Shown: positions 18,423-27,965 of the stretch, piece after piece | How positions within the stretch are numbered: the stretch's first letter is position 1 | Layout of the letters: every line of letters starts with the position of its first letter | Position numbers and translations under genes: made by a program | Assembly: GCF_012726345.1 (NCBI RefSeq) | Contig: NZ_PTXN01000010.1 | Span: 124,001-188,000, forward strand | Length of the DNA stretch: 64,000 nucleotides | Source: Marinomonas sp. UCMA 3892 | GTDB taxonomy: Bacteria > Pseudomonadota > Gammaproteobacteria > Pseudomonadales > Marinomonadaceae | Direction of reading: 5' to 3' | The notes under the pieces: model-generated | Databases searched by the model: none | What the model saw: only the letters and a program-made list of their open reading frames with translations | What the model was told of the DNA's origin: nothing

Positions 18423-18459
18423 AAAAAAGCGCCTATCCATTTTAAATAGACGCTTTTTT
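18423..18459. terminator. Bidirectional terminator downstream of the TonB-dependent receptor
   Basis: The arms AAAAAAGCGCCTAT and ATAGACGCTTTTTT form a long stem with one mismatch and a 9-nt loop. On the minus strand it lies about 26 nt after the receptor stop (18485) and ends in a T-run. Confidence 0.8.
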
Positions 18460-18484
18460 ATGCTCTGCCATTAATGGATATGGT

Positions 18485-20725
18485 TTAGAAATCCATTGAT
18501 GCAGATAGCGTTAATGATCGTCCCTCAACAAGACCTAGAGCGTTATAGCTTGCTGTTGTCCAAGCGTCTTTATCAGTTAGGTTGTTGATATTGGCTCTGA
18601 TAGTGAGAGGTTGTTGGTTTACCGAAGTCACATAGCGCGCCCCTAATCCAAATATAGTGTAGCCAGGAATAGATCGTTTATTATCATCTTCCAGATACTG
18701 TTTAGATATGCTGTTTGCATTAACTATTAGCGTTAGGTTTTGTATATATGGGGTGTCCCACTCAGCTCCAAGTTTGGCTTGCCACTTTGGAACGCCAGCA
18801 GACTGCTTGCCATTATTATCTCCGTTACTCGTTGATCTTAAGTCTGCCTCAATATGTGTCAGGCCACCCATTAGTCGAATATGGTCAACTGGTGTACCAA
18901 AGAAGCTCCATTCCACACCACGGTTACGTTGCTCACCATAGATACCAAATAACTTGGTGTTAGGGTCTGTATAGCTGTTAGGCTTTTCAATTTCATAGAG
19001 ACTAACGGTATGGCTAAAGTCTCCTAGATCAAGCTTTAAACCTACTTCTTTTTGCTTGGTTTTGTAGGGTGCGAATTTTTTACCAGCATTATCTGCGGTG
19101 GTTGGTGCTGTTGGGCCTTTGCTTAACCCTTCAATATAGTTTGCGTAAGCAGAAACTTGATCTGCTAATTTTATAATGAGAGCAGCTGAGGGGCTTATTG
19201 CACTTTTATTATAGTCTGCTCCAGTAGATAAGATTCCCCCCGTTTCTTTTGTTTTTATTTGCTGATGGCGTGCACCTAGCGTTAATTGATATTTGTCATC
19301 TGCAAAAGATAATGTATCTGCTAGCCCAAAACTGGATAATGTTGTTTCTGTGGTCGTCAAAAGAGGTAGGTTTAAGTCCAGATCAGGTCTTGTCCCCCAT
19401 ACTGGGTTATATATGTTAGAGTCGATCGTCACACCTTTAAATCTCGCCGCATAGAGGTTGTATTCTTCTTCGTAACGAGTGATGTTTGTTGCTACCTGGT
19501 GTTTCACTGCACCTGTTTGGAAGCGTCCATTTAAACCAATTTCTAGTGATTTTCTTTGATTGTCATCGCCGGTAGCGCCAAGGGTCGTTTTTATGTCTCC
19601 AGCCGAATTGTATATTTCAGCTTTATCTGCACTAAGGCCGTGGTAGTCCCACTTAGTTATACCGACAGAGGCATAAGCGGTCAGTTGGTCATTAATGTCA
19701 AATTCGCCACGTGCCATAGCTCCCTTAGTTTCACTTTCAAAAAAATTCCAGCTTGGGTTTAGTAAGGTATCGTTAGAGGGCGGACGTGGGATATCAAGCC
19801 CTTTTGCAAGGTTTATTCCTCTCGTTGGTGCGTCGACATTTTCTTTGGTGTGATAAATGTCAGCGGATAAGCGAATTCGACTACTGCGCCAGTCTAAAGC
19901 AATGGCTCCTAATTGAGACTCATTTTCTTGGTGATCAATGGTTCCATCACCTGATAGATATGCACCGTTTACACGAATACCAAATTGCTTGTCTTGACCA
20001 AAGCGGCGGCTTACATCGACACTAGCGCCGACTTGTGAGTCGGATAGGTATTTAGTTGTTAAGCGAGTTAAAGGGTCATTACCGGCACGTTTGGTGACTA
20101 AGTTAATGGATCCACCTATAGAACCGCTAGGAGGCATACCATTAAGCATGGCAGAAGGGCCTTTTTGCACATCTACGCTCTCATACATTTCAGTAGCACT
20201 GCGATAGTAAGGTGCCATGCCTGCTAAACCGTTAACAGTCGCATCGTTACTATCGAAGCTGAAACCTCGGATAGAATAGCTTTCTCGACTTTCGCCACTG
20301 GTGTTAGTGCTATGAACAGAAGGGTCTGTCGCGCTGATGACATCTGAAATATCATTAGATTGTTGGTCTTGGATATATTTGTCTGTATAGCTGATGGCAT
20401 TGAATGGGTTATCTAAAGCGTCTTTATCTCCTAAAAAACCTGTGTGGCTTGTTTCTAAAACTTGTCCATTACTGCCAGAGTACACTGGTTTTTTTTCACG
20501 AGAATCTTCCACAGTTATTTCTGGAAGGGCAACCGCTGAAACTGCGTTGTTTTCTTTTGTCGTTGTTTGAGTTTCTGCATAAGCAGATTGGCTATACAAA
20601 AAAACGGTTCCAGCTGCGATACCTGCATAGAGTGCATTTTTTGCGGCGTGATATTTTAAAAAAAGCGTTTCTTGGTTGCTTTTTTTAGTCTTTGTTTCAT
20701 TTCCCGCATATTGAGAGGAGTACAT
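18485..20725 (-). CDS. TonB-dependent siderophore receptor, about 746 aa
   Basis: This is an outer-membrane ferric-siderophore receptor of the FhuA/FpvA-like family. A long signal region (LYAGIAAGTVFLYSQSAYA, about 33-51) leads into a linker with a likely TonB box (LPEITVE). The plug domain follows (TDKYIQDQQSNDISDVI, SYSIRGFSFDSNDATVNGLAG, VDVQKGPSAMLNGMPPSGSI, about 95-230), and then a 22-strand barrel ending in the typical C-terminal Phe (LTLSASMDF). I prefer the ATG at 20725, which has AGGA 8 nt upstream; another ATG lies three codons earlier at 20734. The gene has its own Fur-box-like promoter region. Its ligand is unknown; the neighbouring importer makes a catecholate or hydroxamate siderophore plausible. 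Confidence 0.93.
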   Translation of the reverse strand: MYSSQYAGNETKTKKSNQETLFLKYHAAKNALYAGIAAGTVFLYSQSAYAETQTTTKENNAVSAVALPEITVEDSREKKPVYSGSNGQVLETSHTGFLGDKDALDNPFNAISYTDKYIQDQQSNDISDVISATDPSVHSTNTSGESRESYSIRGFSFDSNDATVNGLAGMAPYYRSATEMYESVDVQKGPSAMLNGMPPSGSIGGSINLVTKRAGNDPLTRLTTKYLSDSQVGASVDVSRRFGQDKQFGIRVNGAYLSGDGTIDHQENESQLGAIALDWRSSRIRLSADIYHTKENVDAPTRGINLAKGLDIPRPPSNDTLLNPSWNFFESETKGAMARGEFDINDQLTAYASVGITKWDYHGLSADKAEIYNSAGDIKTTLGATGDDNQRKSLEIGLNGRFQTGAVKHQVATNITRYEEEYNLYAARFKGVTIDSNIYNPVWGTRPDLDLNLPLLTTTETTLSSFGLADTLSFADDKYQLTLGARHQQIKTKETGGILSTGADYNKSAISPSAALIIKLADQVSAYANYIEGLSKGPTAPTTADNAGKKFAPYKTKQKEVGLKLDLGDFSHTVSLYEIEKPNSYTDPNTKLFGIYGEQRNRGVEWSFFGTPVDHIRLMGGLTHIEADLRSTSNGDNNGKQSAGVPKWQAKLGAEWDTPYIQNLTLIVNANSISKQYLEDDNKRSIPGYTIFGLGARYVTSVNQQPLTIRANINNLTDKDAWTTASYNALGLVEGRSLTLSASMDF

Positions 20726-20790
20726 ATAAAACATCCTATTGTTTTAGTAGAAGAGTTGATATGAGTAAACATAAAATTAATGTTAATATA

Positions 20791-20809
20791 GCTAGTAATA
20801 ATCATTACT
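20791..20809 (-). promoter_or_regulatory. Fur-box-like palindrome upstream of the TonB-dependent receptor
   Basis: The site GCTAGTAATAATCATTACT matches about 14 of 19 consensus Fur positions. It includes a perfect TAGTAAT/ATTACTA inverted repeat (20793-20810). It sits between the stop of the binding-protein gene (20818) and the receptor start, so the receptor appears to have a separate iron-controlled promoter. Confidence 0.65.
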
Positions 20810-20817
20810 AATAAAAA

Positions 20818-21786
20818 TTATTCTTTGATCTTTTTATATCCTTCGGCGATATCGTTAAGCATAATTTTAATGGCGGTAGGGCTTGCCGCTGCAATGTACC
20901 AAGCATCTGCATCGGCAAAAATGACACGCCCATTTTTCCAAGCTTTGGTTTGACGAAGTAGTGGATTACTTATCTCATCAGATTTGATTACGTCACGGCG
21001 CTCCATAACGGCTGTTCGATCGACTATATAGATGATGTCTGGATCTGCTTGTTTTATAAACTCGCTCGAAATGGGTTGGCCGTGAAGCCCTGTTTCTTTG
21101 TCGCTGTTTGCTGGTTGAACACCTAACTCATTAAATACGAAGCCATAACGTGACTGTTTGCCAAAGCTACTAAATGAGCCGTTGTTGTGGAGGACAACGA
21201 GTGCTTTTTCTGGTCGGTTTTGTGTTAGCTGTTGTATTTCTTTGACTTTATTGTCTAGTTCGAGAGATTTTTCCTTTGCCAATTGCTCTTTACCGAAAAT
21301 ACTTCCTAAAGTGAGTAGGTGCTCTTTGATACTAGCAATGTGATGATTTGTCATTGTGTTGAAATACAGTGTTGGAGCAAATCTAGATAGCTCTTCATAA
21401 TTGCTTGTATGCAATGGCGTCATAAGGATTAAATCAGGTTTTAAAGCATGCACACGTTCCATATTTGGCTGAACAATCGCGCCTAAGTCCTCAATGCTCG
21501 AATCGTTTTTATAAGAGGCAAGGTAATGAGGTATAAAATCTTTTGCCATTCCGGCAACGGGAATGTTGAGTTGATCTAAAAAGTCGACTTCATTCATATC
21601 AAGAGCTGCCACTCGCTCTGGTCTTTGGTTTAAGACGGTTGTACCAAGGTCATGTTGAATGGTTAGTGGAGGATCAAACTTGTGTGACACCTGCTCTGAT
21701 TCAACGGGCTTCTTTTCGCATCCTTGTAATGAGATAAGTAGCATTGCACTAAGACCAAAAATCCATTTTCGTTTATTCATCTTCAT
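20818..21786 (-). CDS. Siderophore-binding lipoprotein (VctP/FatB/YclQ-like), about 322 aa
   Basis: The start at 21786 is chosen because GTAAGGAGAA lies 7 nt upstream and the first residues (MKMNKRKWIFGLSAMLLISLQGC) form a lipoprotein signal with lipobox LQGC. The longer frame from 21849 would run into the ATPase gene. The mature protein is a Peripla_BP_2-type binding protein: PERVAALDMNEVDFLDQLNIP, then KPDLILMTPLHTSNYEELSR and the late DPDIIYIVDR. It is last in an importer operon after ATPase and two permeases, the order seen in anguibactin/vibriobactin/petrobactin-type systems. It would be anchored in the inner membrane facing the periplasm and bind the ferric siderophore. Confidence 0.9.
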   Translation of the reverse strand: MKMNKRKWIFGLSAMLLISLQGCEKKPVESEQVSHKFDPPLTIQHDLGTTVLNQRPERVAALDMNEVDFLDQLNIPVAGMAKDFIPHYLASYKNDSSIEDLGAIVQPNMERVHALKPDLILMTPLHTSNYEELSRFAPTLYFNTMTNHHIASIKEHLLTLGSIFGKEQLAKEKSLELDNKVKEIQQLTQNRPEKALVVLHNNGSFSSFGKQSRYGFVFNELGVQPANSDKETGLHGQPISSEFIKQADPDIIYIVDRTAVMERRDVIKSDEISNPLLRQTKAWKNGRVIFADADAWYIAAASPTAIKIMLNDIAEGYKKIKE

Positions 21787-21796
21787 ATTTTTCTCC

Positions 21797-22558
21797 TTAC
21801 AGATTGAAGTAGTTGCATAGGCAACCACGCTTATTTCGAATGACCTCAAAATCCAGGTCGTACAAAGCTTTTAGATTGTTTTCTGTTATTACTTGCTCAG
21901 AACTACCATTAAATTTCAGCGTGCCATTTTTTAAAGCGACAATATGGTCTGAGTAGTTTGCAGCGAAGTTGATGTCGTGAATGACTAGAAGCACGGTACG
22001 TCCTTGCTCATCACATAGGCGACGAAGGGCTTGCATTATCTGAACTGCATGCTTCATATCTAGGTTATTTAGGGGTTCATCCAGCAGTAAAATATCTGTC
22101 TTTTGGGCTACCGTCATCGCCAAGAAAGCCATTTGTCGTTGTCCGCCACTTAATTCATCTAAATAAGCGTTTCGTATAGCTTCCAGCTCTAAAAATTCGA
22201 TTGATTCTTCAATAATGTCTCTATCTTCTTGAGTTAGGTGTCCTCTGCTGTAAGGGAAGCGCCCAAATGAAATGAGCTCTTCTACTGTTAGCCGTAGATT
22301 AAAACCTGGAGACTGACGAAGTGTGGCAACTCGGTGAGCGTATTCCGCTGTTTTTATATTGTTTACTTTCTGGCCATTTAAAGCGATGTGACCGCTACTT
22401 GGTTCGAGTAGTTTGGCTATCATCATTAGAAGCGTTGATTTACCCGCACCATTCGGTCCAATCAAAGAGGTGATGCCAGCCGTCGGAAATTCCAGACTGA
22501 TGTCTGTAACTACCGGTTTTGTGCCATAGGTTTTATGAAGGTTATGAACAGTTATCAT
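21797..22558 (-). CDS. Siderophore ABC transporter ATPase (VctC/FatE/YclP-like), 253 aa
   Basis: This is an ABC ATPase with Walker A GPNGAGKST near residue 34, signature LSGGQRQMA near 137, Walker B DILLLDEPLNNLD near 154 and His switch VIHDINFAANYSDH near 189. The LNNLD following Walker B and the overall sequence favour the Vct/Fat/Ycl lineage over FecE. It overlaps the upstream permease gene by 4 nt and ends 10 nt before the binding-protein start. It energises the second siderophore importer of the window. Confidence 0.92.
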   Translation of the reverse strand: MITVHNLHKTYGTKPVVTDISLEFPTAGITSLIGPNGAGKSTLLMMIAKLLEPSSGHIALNGQKVNNIKTAEYAHRVATLRQSPGFNLRLTVEELISFGRFPYSRGHLTQEDRDIIEESIEFLELEAIRNAYLDELSGGQRQMAFLAMTVAQKTDILLLDEPLNNLDMKHAVQIMQALRRLCDEQGRTVLLVIHDINFAANYSDHIVALKNGTLKFNGSSEQVITENNLKALYDLDFEVIRNKRGCLCNYFNL

Positions 22559-23505
22559 GTGGTTCCTCTAGTGCGAGCAATCAGTGCAAGGAAGTAGACT
22601 CCACAAACAAGATTGATAAGAATGCTGACGCTAGTTTTATAGTTAAATACATGCTCAACGAAGAGTTGAGCTACTAAAAATATAATCAGGGAAACCGTAA
22701 CAGCGATGGGAATGACTGTTCTGTGTTTATTACTTCCTGCGAGTACATAAGCTATATTGGCAATGAAGATTCCCATAAAACCGGTAGGGCCAATTAAGCT
22801 TGTCGATATTGCAACCAGCACAGCAATTAGAGCCAAATATAAACTGATGTATTTAGCGTGATCGACCCCAAGAGATATGGATTGTTCTTTACCAAGTGAC
22901 ATGACATCTAATATGGGGAGTGTCTTTCTGCCCATCCACAAGCAAACGGCTACTATAAAAGCGCCGTATAAAAGAGTTTCAGGTTTTGAGCGATTAAAGG
23001 AGGTATAGCTTAAGCCTTGGAAAATAGAAAACTCCCCTGGGCTAATGCTAAGCTGAATAAATTGTGTTGCCGTTGTGATAACGGTTGTCAGTACTAATCC
23101 AAATAGTAATAACATGAAGATGTTGTTTTTACACCGAGGCAAAAGCCAAAAATGCAGAGCCCATGAGTAGAACAGCATGATCGTAATTGATATGGCAAAG
23201 TTACCACTAACACTCAAGATGGTTAGTCCGTGAGCGCCTAACATGAATAGCAATACGGCCTGCCATAACAAATAAACGGACTCATACCCCATTATTGATG
23301 GCGATAGAATTCGATTACCAACAATGGTCTGGAATAAAACCGCTGATACGGCTAGGCAAATACTGCCAAGAAGAATGGTTGCAAGACGCAATAAACGCTT
23401 AGGAATGATGTAATTAAAGTCGAGATCTGACCCGATTAAAATAAAAAAGCACATCAGTAGTAAGGTGAATAGCAATGTCCCCCAAATTTTCAAACTTGTA
23501 CTCAT
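22555..23505 (-). CDS. Siderophore ABC permease (VctG/FatC/YclO-like), 316 aa
   Basis: This is a FecCD-fold permease with about nine hydrophobic helices. The early segment RLLRLATILLGSICLAVSAVLFQTIVGNRILSPSIMGYES (about 37-76) and late GPTGFMGIFIANIAYVLAG (about 240-258) are family landmarks. It is shorter and more hydrophobic at the ends than the FecC/FecD-like proteins of the first importer. It shares 4-nt overlaps with both neighbours and should pair with the 313-aa permease. Confidence 0.9.
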   Translation of the reverse strand: MSTSLKIWGTLLFTLLLMCFFILIGSDLDFNYIIPKRLLRLATILLGSICLAVSAVLFQTIVGNRILSPSIMGYESVYLLWQAVLLFMLGAHGLTILSVSGNFAISITIMLFYSWALHFWLLPRCKNNIFMLLLFGLVLTTVITTATQFIQLSISPGEFSIFQGLSYTSFNRSKPETLLYGAFIVAVCLWMGRKTLPILDVMSLGKEQSISLGVDHAKYISLYLALIAVLVAISTSLIGPTGFMGIFIANIAYVLAGSNKHRTVIPIAVTVSLIIFLVAQLFVEHVFNYKTSVSILINLVCGVYFLALIARTRGTT

Positions 23506-24443
23506 TTGATCCCCCTCAATATTAAGATGAGGAACATCACTCCACCTATGCCTCCGGCTGTTAAGCCAATAGGGACTTCAAATGGGTAAATGATTAAGCG
23601 TCCCAAAATATCGCAAAGGATAAGTAAGCATGCGCCACCTAAAGCGACGATAGGTAGTGTTCGCGATAATTTTTCTCCGTACTTTAGGGCAACCAAATTT
23701 GGAATAACCAGACCCACAAATGGAATACTGCCAACCGTGATAACTGTGGCTGCTACGGTAACAGCCACAAGTATTAGGCCGATGGCTGCTGTGCTGGCGT
23801 AGCCAAGCCCTAAGCTTGAAGCCATCTCTTCACCCATGCCTAATACGGTAAAACGGTGGGCGTAAAGGTAAGCTAAGATGATGACGGGCAAGATGATATA
23901 AATGAGCTCGTAATGCTCCTGCACCACTCTAGAGAAATCACCTAATAACCATCCTTGCATGCTCTGGAGGATATTATTTTTATAGGCATAAAACTCCGCT
24001 ATTGAGCTTAATACGCTGCCATACATTAGACCTAACACTGGGATAAGTACGGTGTTTTTGAATTCAATACGATTAATAATGAAAATAAACAAGAGGCTTG
24101 CGGCTAAACAAAAGAGCATAGCAAATATCATTTTAGAGCTTGTGCTGGCCCCAGGAAGCATAGTCAGCGAGATCAGTAGCCCAAGTTTGGCGGCATCTAG
24201 CCCTCCAGAAGTAGCTGGCTCAACAAATTTGTTACGCACTATATGCTGCAAGATGACACCGCTAATGGCTAATCCTATACCTGTCAGTATTAAGGCAATT
24301 AATCTTGGTAGACGGCTGGCGGTAAGAGTTAGCCAAGCGTCTTTAGATGAATCAAATAAATCGGACCACACTAATTGCTGGGCTCCAATCATAAGTGATG
24401 CTATACATAGCATCACAAACAAAGCTGATAAGCGTAATATCAT
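23502..24443 (-). CDS. Siderophore ABC permease (VctD/FatD/YclN-like), 313 aa
   Basis: This FecCD-fold permease shows TASRLPRLIALILTGIGLAISGVILQ (about 40-65), NKFVEPATSGGLDAAKLG (about 70-87) and VGSIPFVGLVIPNLVALKYG (about 240-259). The first 20 residues form the initial helix. It is the first gene of the VctDGCP-type set and starts 70 nt after the stop of the upstream fused ABC gene. I see no clear promoter in that gap, so it may be transcribed from the Fur-box region near 27930. Confidence 0.9.
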   Translation of the reverse strand: MILRLSALFVMLCIASLMIGAQQLVWSDLFDSSKDAWLTLTASRLPRLIALILTGIGLAISGVILQHIVRNKFVEPATSGGLDAAKLGLLISLTMLPGASTSSKMIFAMLFCLAASLLFIFIINRIEFKNTVLIPVLGLMYGSVLSSIAEFYAYKNNILQSMQGWLLGDFSRVVQEHYELIYIILPVIILAYLYAHRFTVLGMGEEMASSLGLGYASTAAIGLILVAVTVAATVITVGSIPFVGLVIPNLVALKYGEKLSRTLPIVALGGACLLILCDILGRLIIYPFEVPIGLTAGGIGGVMFLILILRGIK

Positions 24444-24513
24444 GAGAAGTATTCTTCACTTGAAAGAGGCGTTTTTTAAAAAGTATTAGTGCTTTTTCAT
24501 GGAATAAATGGCA

Positions 24514-26115
24514 TTAACTATTTAAATAAATAGACTGTGTGGGTTGCCAAATAGATGGGTCTCTATGAGTTACAAAAATGATGGTCGCAGATAGATCATG
24601 AATTACGTTAATAATTTCCTGTTCTGTTGCCTCATCTAGCGCTGCTGTTGCTTCGTCTAATATTAAGATGGGAGCGTTTTTGATTAGGGCGCGAGCCAAT
24701 GCTACACGTTGGCGTTCACCTCCTGATAACGCGCTACCTTGCTGGCCAATTGATTGATGTATGCCATCAGGTGAACGATCAATTATAGAGCTGAGTGTAG
24801 ATTTTTTCGCAATATCTTCGATTTCTTTATCTGAAGCATCTGGCTTACCAATGCGAATATTATCAGCTAAAGTTCCTGTAAATACGATAGGATCCTGTGG
24901 CACAAAAGCGATATTAGAAGCCAGTTCATCATAGGTCATTTCATTTAGTTTAATTCCATTAATTGTAATATGACCTTGTGTGGGATCATCAAACCTCATT
25001 AGAAGTTCAAGTAGGGTGCTCTTGCCGCTACCACTAGGACCTGTCACTAATACTCTGCTGCCAATCGAAATGTTTACATTGATATTGTTTAGCATAGGAG
25101 CATAGCTTACACCTTGAACTGAAATATGGTGGTTATCTGATGCATGCTGTACGTTTGCCTGTGCAGTAGTAGGCTCGGGCAATATTGGTGTGTTTGTAGC
25201 GGCCTTATAATTATTTAATGAAGCTCGTAGGTCATTAATGCTTAATCCTGCTGTTGCCAAGTCGCCAAGAGGGGCTGCGGCACGGCTAATCATGATTAGG
25301 AGTGCTAATATGGCTGTAGGGCTATTAAATCCAGTAAATATCAAATATGCAGCCATTCCTGCTATAGGCATTATGCTTGCTAACGAAGAAATAAATACGG
25401 CGAAAGCAGCCGCTTTATTAGTTTTGATTAACGCCTTTTCCTGATTTTTCCAGCGATGCTCAATTCGTTCTATTGTTCGTACGGGTCCTGCTGCTGTTCG
25501 TAATAGCTCAATATGATCAACTAATTCAATAGTTGCTTCTGATGTTTTTGCTTCTGTATCATGTCGCCTTGCATCTGCATGTCCAAGTGCTTTCTGAGAT
25601 AAGAATTGTGTGATCAATGATAATGTAAGTAATGCGGCGGCAACTAGGGCTACATCTAGACTCACAAGAACATATATACCGAATATTAGAAATAGAGGAA
25701 TGCATGGTGCATGAAGAAAATTTTGGAGTTGGTGAGCTGGGATGCTCATAAATCCAGGAATACCTTGCCCAGCAATGTGGGCTATTTGTGCTCGATGATC
25801 ATTGGTAAACCAAGATAATTTAGTCCGAGCAAGAGATTGCCCTAATGCTGCATATAAATCGCCAGCGAGTCTAACCCCTGTTAAATAGCCTAAACGGTTC
25901 ACTAAAACTGTTGCGAAAACAGCAGCGCCAGCGCTGATTAAAATCCATTTAGGTGGCCAATAGTTGATAATCCCAAGAGCCAAAATAGTGTAAGCAATTG
26001 CTTCTAATGCGGCTACTAATATCCAGCCAATACTAACAGTAATTAATCGCCTACGTGCGATGGGTGGCAATATAGCTATTGTTTTTTTGTCTGGTGTATT
26101 TACTGCAATGCTCAT
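24514..26115 (-). CDS. Fused permease-ATPase ABC half-transporter (IrtB/YbtQ-like), 533 aa
   Basis: The N-terminal half (about 20-310) has six hydrophobic helices of the type IV exporter fold. The C-terminal half is an ATPase with Walker A GPSGSGKST near 362, signature LSGGERQRV near 462 and Walker B LILDEATAALDE near 484. It overlaps the next half-transporter gene by 4 nt, so the two probably form a heterodimer. Such exporter-fold heterodimers next to siderophore receptors include YbtPQ and IrtAB, which take up or process ferric siderophores, but exporters look the same. Direction of transport cannot be decided from sequence. Confidence 0.85.
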   Translation of the reverse strand: MSIAVNTPDKKTIAILPPIARRRLITVSIGWILVAALEAIAYTILALGIINYWPPKWILISAGAAVFATVLVNRLGYLTGVRLAGDLYAALGQSLARTKLSWFTNDHRAQIAHIAGQGIPGFMSIPAHQLQNFLHAPCIPLFLIFGIYVLVSLDVALVAAALLTLSLITQFLSQKALGHADARRHDTEAKTSEATIELVDHIELLRTAAGPVRTIERIEHRWKNQEKALIKTNKAAAFAVFISSLASIMPIAGMAAYLIFTGFNSPTAILALLIMISRAAAPLGDLATAGLSINDLRASLNNYKAATNTPILPEPTTAQANVQHASDNHHISVQGVSYAPMLNNINVNISIGSRVLVTGPSGSGKSTLLELLMRFDDPTQGHITINGIKLNEMTYDELASNIAFVPQDPIVFTGTLADNIRIGKPDASDKEIEDIAKKSTLSSIIDRSPDGIHQSIGQQGSALSGGERQRVALARALIKNAPILILDEATAALDEATEQEIINVIHDLSATIIFVTHRDPSIWQPTQSIYLNS

Positions 26116-27722
26116 AATAACTCTCCTGATGCAGTTTTACGCTTCAATTCAAGGTGAGCACTTGCTTTGGTTGCTAAGGCTTTATCGTGCGTAACAATAA
26201 TAATAGTTTTGTCTTGATTTCGAGCTAAGTGTTCTAGAGATTCAATTAATTTAGTTGCCTTTATTTGATCTAAAGCGCTGGTTGGTTCATCAAGTAATAT
26301 CACAGGTGCTGGAGATAGAAATACTCTTGCAATACCTATTCGCTGTCGCTCACCACCTGATAGTATTTGAGCATCTGTATTTAAATCGATGTCCAACTGT
26401 GCTGTTATAAGGGCTGATTTTAGTTGTTCATCAGTAGCATTTGGGGCTGATAATCTTAAATTTTCTTTTACGGTTGCGGGTAGTACATCAGCACCTTGCG
26501 GTATGAGTAGGAAGGTTTCGTGTCGAACTTGTTCATCTAGTTGAGAAATGTCTGTTTGGGCCAGCTGAATGTGCCCTTTTTGCAGAGGTTCAAGCCCTGC
26601 TAAAATGCGCAAGAGGGTTGTTTTTCCTGCACCACTTGGACCAGTGATTGCAGTCATAGTGCTGGGTTCAAAAATATAGTTTAGTTTATCAAGAGTCTTG
26701 ACTTTGCCTATAGAGTATTCAGCATCTTTAATTGCAAGTATAGGTGGAGTACCTAACTGTGTTAATTGACCTGTTGGTAATGCAGGCGTCTGCAGCAGCT
26801 TTATTATTCTCCCCATTGCTGATTTCCCCGTACTTACATAATCAAGTCCATGTCCGAGCCGCAAAGCGGGTGTCACAATTGCTAAGCTGAAAAATAATGT
26901 TGCGGCTAATATTATAGTGTTTTGGTCATAAGACACTAAATAGGCAATAGCAAACGTCGCGACAGCTTGTAGTAATGCTACGGCAATCCCTGCAAATGTT
27001 GCGACTTTACTTACCCACATAACCATGCTGTTAGTAAAACGTTCCGCTGAATCATGATAAGTGGCTAAAGCTCCAGATTGACGCCCATATATTCTATTTA
27101 CTCTAATGCCGCGCGCGTAATCGTCAACTGCAGATATCACCTCACCCATAACCTTCATGCGTGCAGCTCCATCGCGAGCAGTAATACGTGGTACTACTAC
27201 GAGATAATATAATGAGGCAATAAGGCCTGGTAATAACACCCAGAGTGTTTCAGGACCAACCATGCTAATTAATAAAGTAATAGAGGCTAATGGTAAGACT
27301 GCTAAGTTAGCAATTTCTGAAGGTAAATGAGCCACCATATGATGTAGTTTTGCAATATCATCTGAAACAAGGCTTCTTAAGCTCTGGTCACCTTGTCCAG
27401 ACAGTGTTGATGCAGGTAAGCGAGTAAGGTGATTGGCAACTTGACGACGTAACTTTCCTGAAAATGCGGCCTCGGCATCGTGTGCAAGCCATGAAGCTGA
27501 GGCTGAAAATGCAGCACTTAAAAGCCACAATATTATCGCAGTAATAACCCAATAAGCAGATATATCGCTAATCAATTGAACCATGCACCAAAAGGCTGCG
27601 AGCGTGGCTAAGCCAGATAAGGATGATAAAAGCGTCCCAGCAAGAAGCTTAGGCAATGCTGGTTGTAATGTTAATCCTATCAATGGGTTAGTAATAAGAC
27701 AGCGTAAGTTTGGTTTGCTCAT
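26112..27722 (-). CDS. Fused permease-ATPase ABC half-transporter (IrtA/YbtP-like), 536 aa
   Basis: This partner of the 533-aa half-transporter has six helices in about 20-300 and a C-terminal ATPase with Walker A GPSGAGKTT near 368, signature LSGGERQRI near 458 and Walker B VILLDEPTSALDQ near 478. It lacks the extra siderophore-interaction domain of mycobacterial IrtA. It is the first gene of the iron block, preceded by a 243-nt region containing a strong Fur-box-like palindrome. Together with the downstream genes it probably forms one iron-repressed operon reaching to 20818. No siderophore biosynthesis gene is in the block. Confidence 0.85.
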   Translation of the reverse strand: MSKPNLRCLITNPLIGLTLQPALPKLLAGTLLSSLSGLATLAAFWCMVQLISDISAYWVITAIILWLLSAAFSASASWLAHDAEAAFSGKLRRQVANHLTRLPASTLSGQGDQSLRSLVSDDIAKLHHMVAHLPSEIANLAVLPLASITLLISMVGPETLWVLLPGLIASLYYLVVVPRITARDGAARMKVMGEVISAVDDYARGIRVNRIYGRQSGALATYHDSAERFTNSMVMWVSKVATFAGIAVALLQAVATFAIAYLVSYDQNTIILAATLFFSLAIVTPALRLGHGLDYVSTGKSAMGRIIKLLQTPALPTGQLTQLGTPPILAIKDAEYSIGKVKTLDKLNYIFEPSTMTAITGPSGAGKTTLLRILAGLEPLQKGHIQLAQTDISQLDEQVRHETFLLIPQGADVLPATVKENLRLSAPNATDEQLKSALITAQLDIDLNTDAQILSGGERQRIGIARVFLSPAPVILLDEPTSALDQIKATKLIESLEHLARNQDKTIIIVTHDKALATKASAHLELKRKTASGELL

Positions 27723-27917
27723 GTTAGCCTCAATTGTCCATAATTTAGTTGTTTCATAAGGTTTACAACCTTATCTTTATTAACTCTGTTATCTTAGGTT
27801 TGGCTGATGTTGGTGCCAAATTATTAAGATTAAGCAGCATTCTAAGAAGATGTTTTTTTTCTTTGTTATGAGCTTGTTGATTAGTAGATTGGTTATGTAA
27901 TGACTAATGATAGCGTT

Positions 27918-27939
27918 ATTGATAATGGTTATCAATATT
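27918..27939 (-). promoter_or_regulatory. Fur-box-like palindrome controlling the iron block
   Basis: ATTGATAA-TGG-TTATCAAT is a perfect 8-bp inverted repeat with a 3-nt spacer (27918-27936). Read as GATAATGGTTATCAATATT (27921-27939) it matches 15 of 19 consensus Fur positions. It lies about 200 nt upstream of the first half-transporter gene and about 30 nt beyond the stop of the GH79 gene, which points the other way into it. Confidence 0.7.
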
Positions 27940-27965
27940 GTGCTTGTTTTGTGTGTTGATAAAAA

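Noticed and set aside
18156..18440. A 94-codon minus-strand frame that could be called a small gene
   Set aside because: It is the frameshifted tail of a GH79 gene and shares no start signal; its C-terminus is out of the ancestral frame.
20818..21849. Longer form of the binding protein starting at 21849
   Set aside because: The extra 21 residues overlap the ATPase coding sequence and precede a strong ribosome-binding site and lipoprotein signal that begin at 21786.
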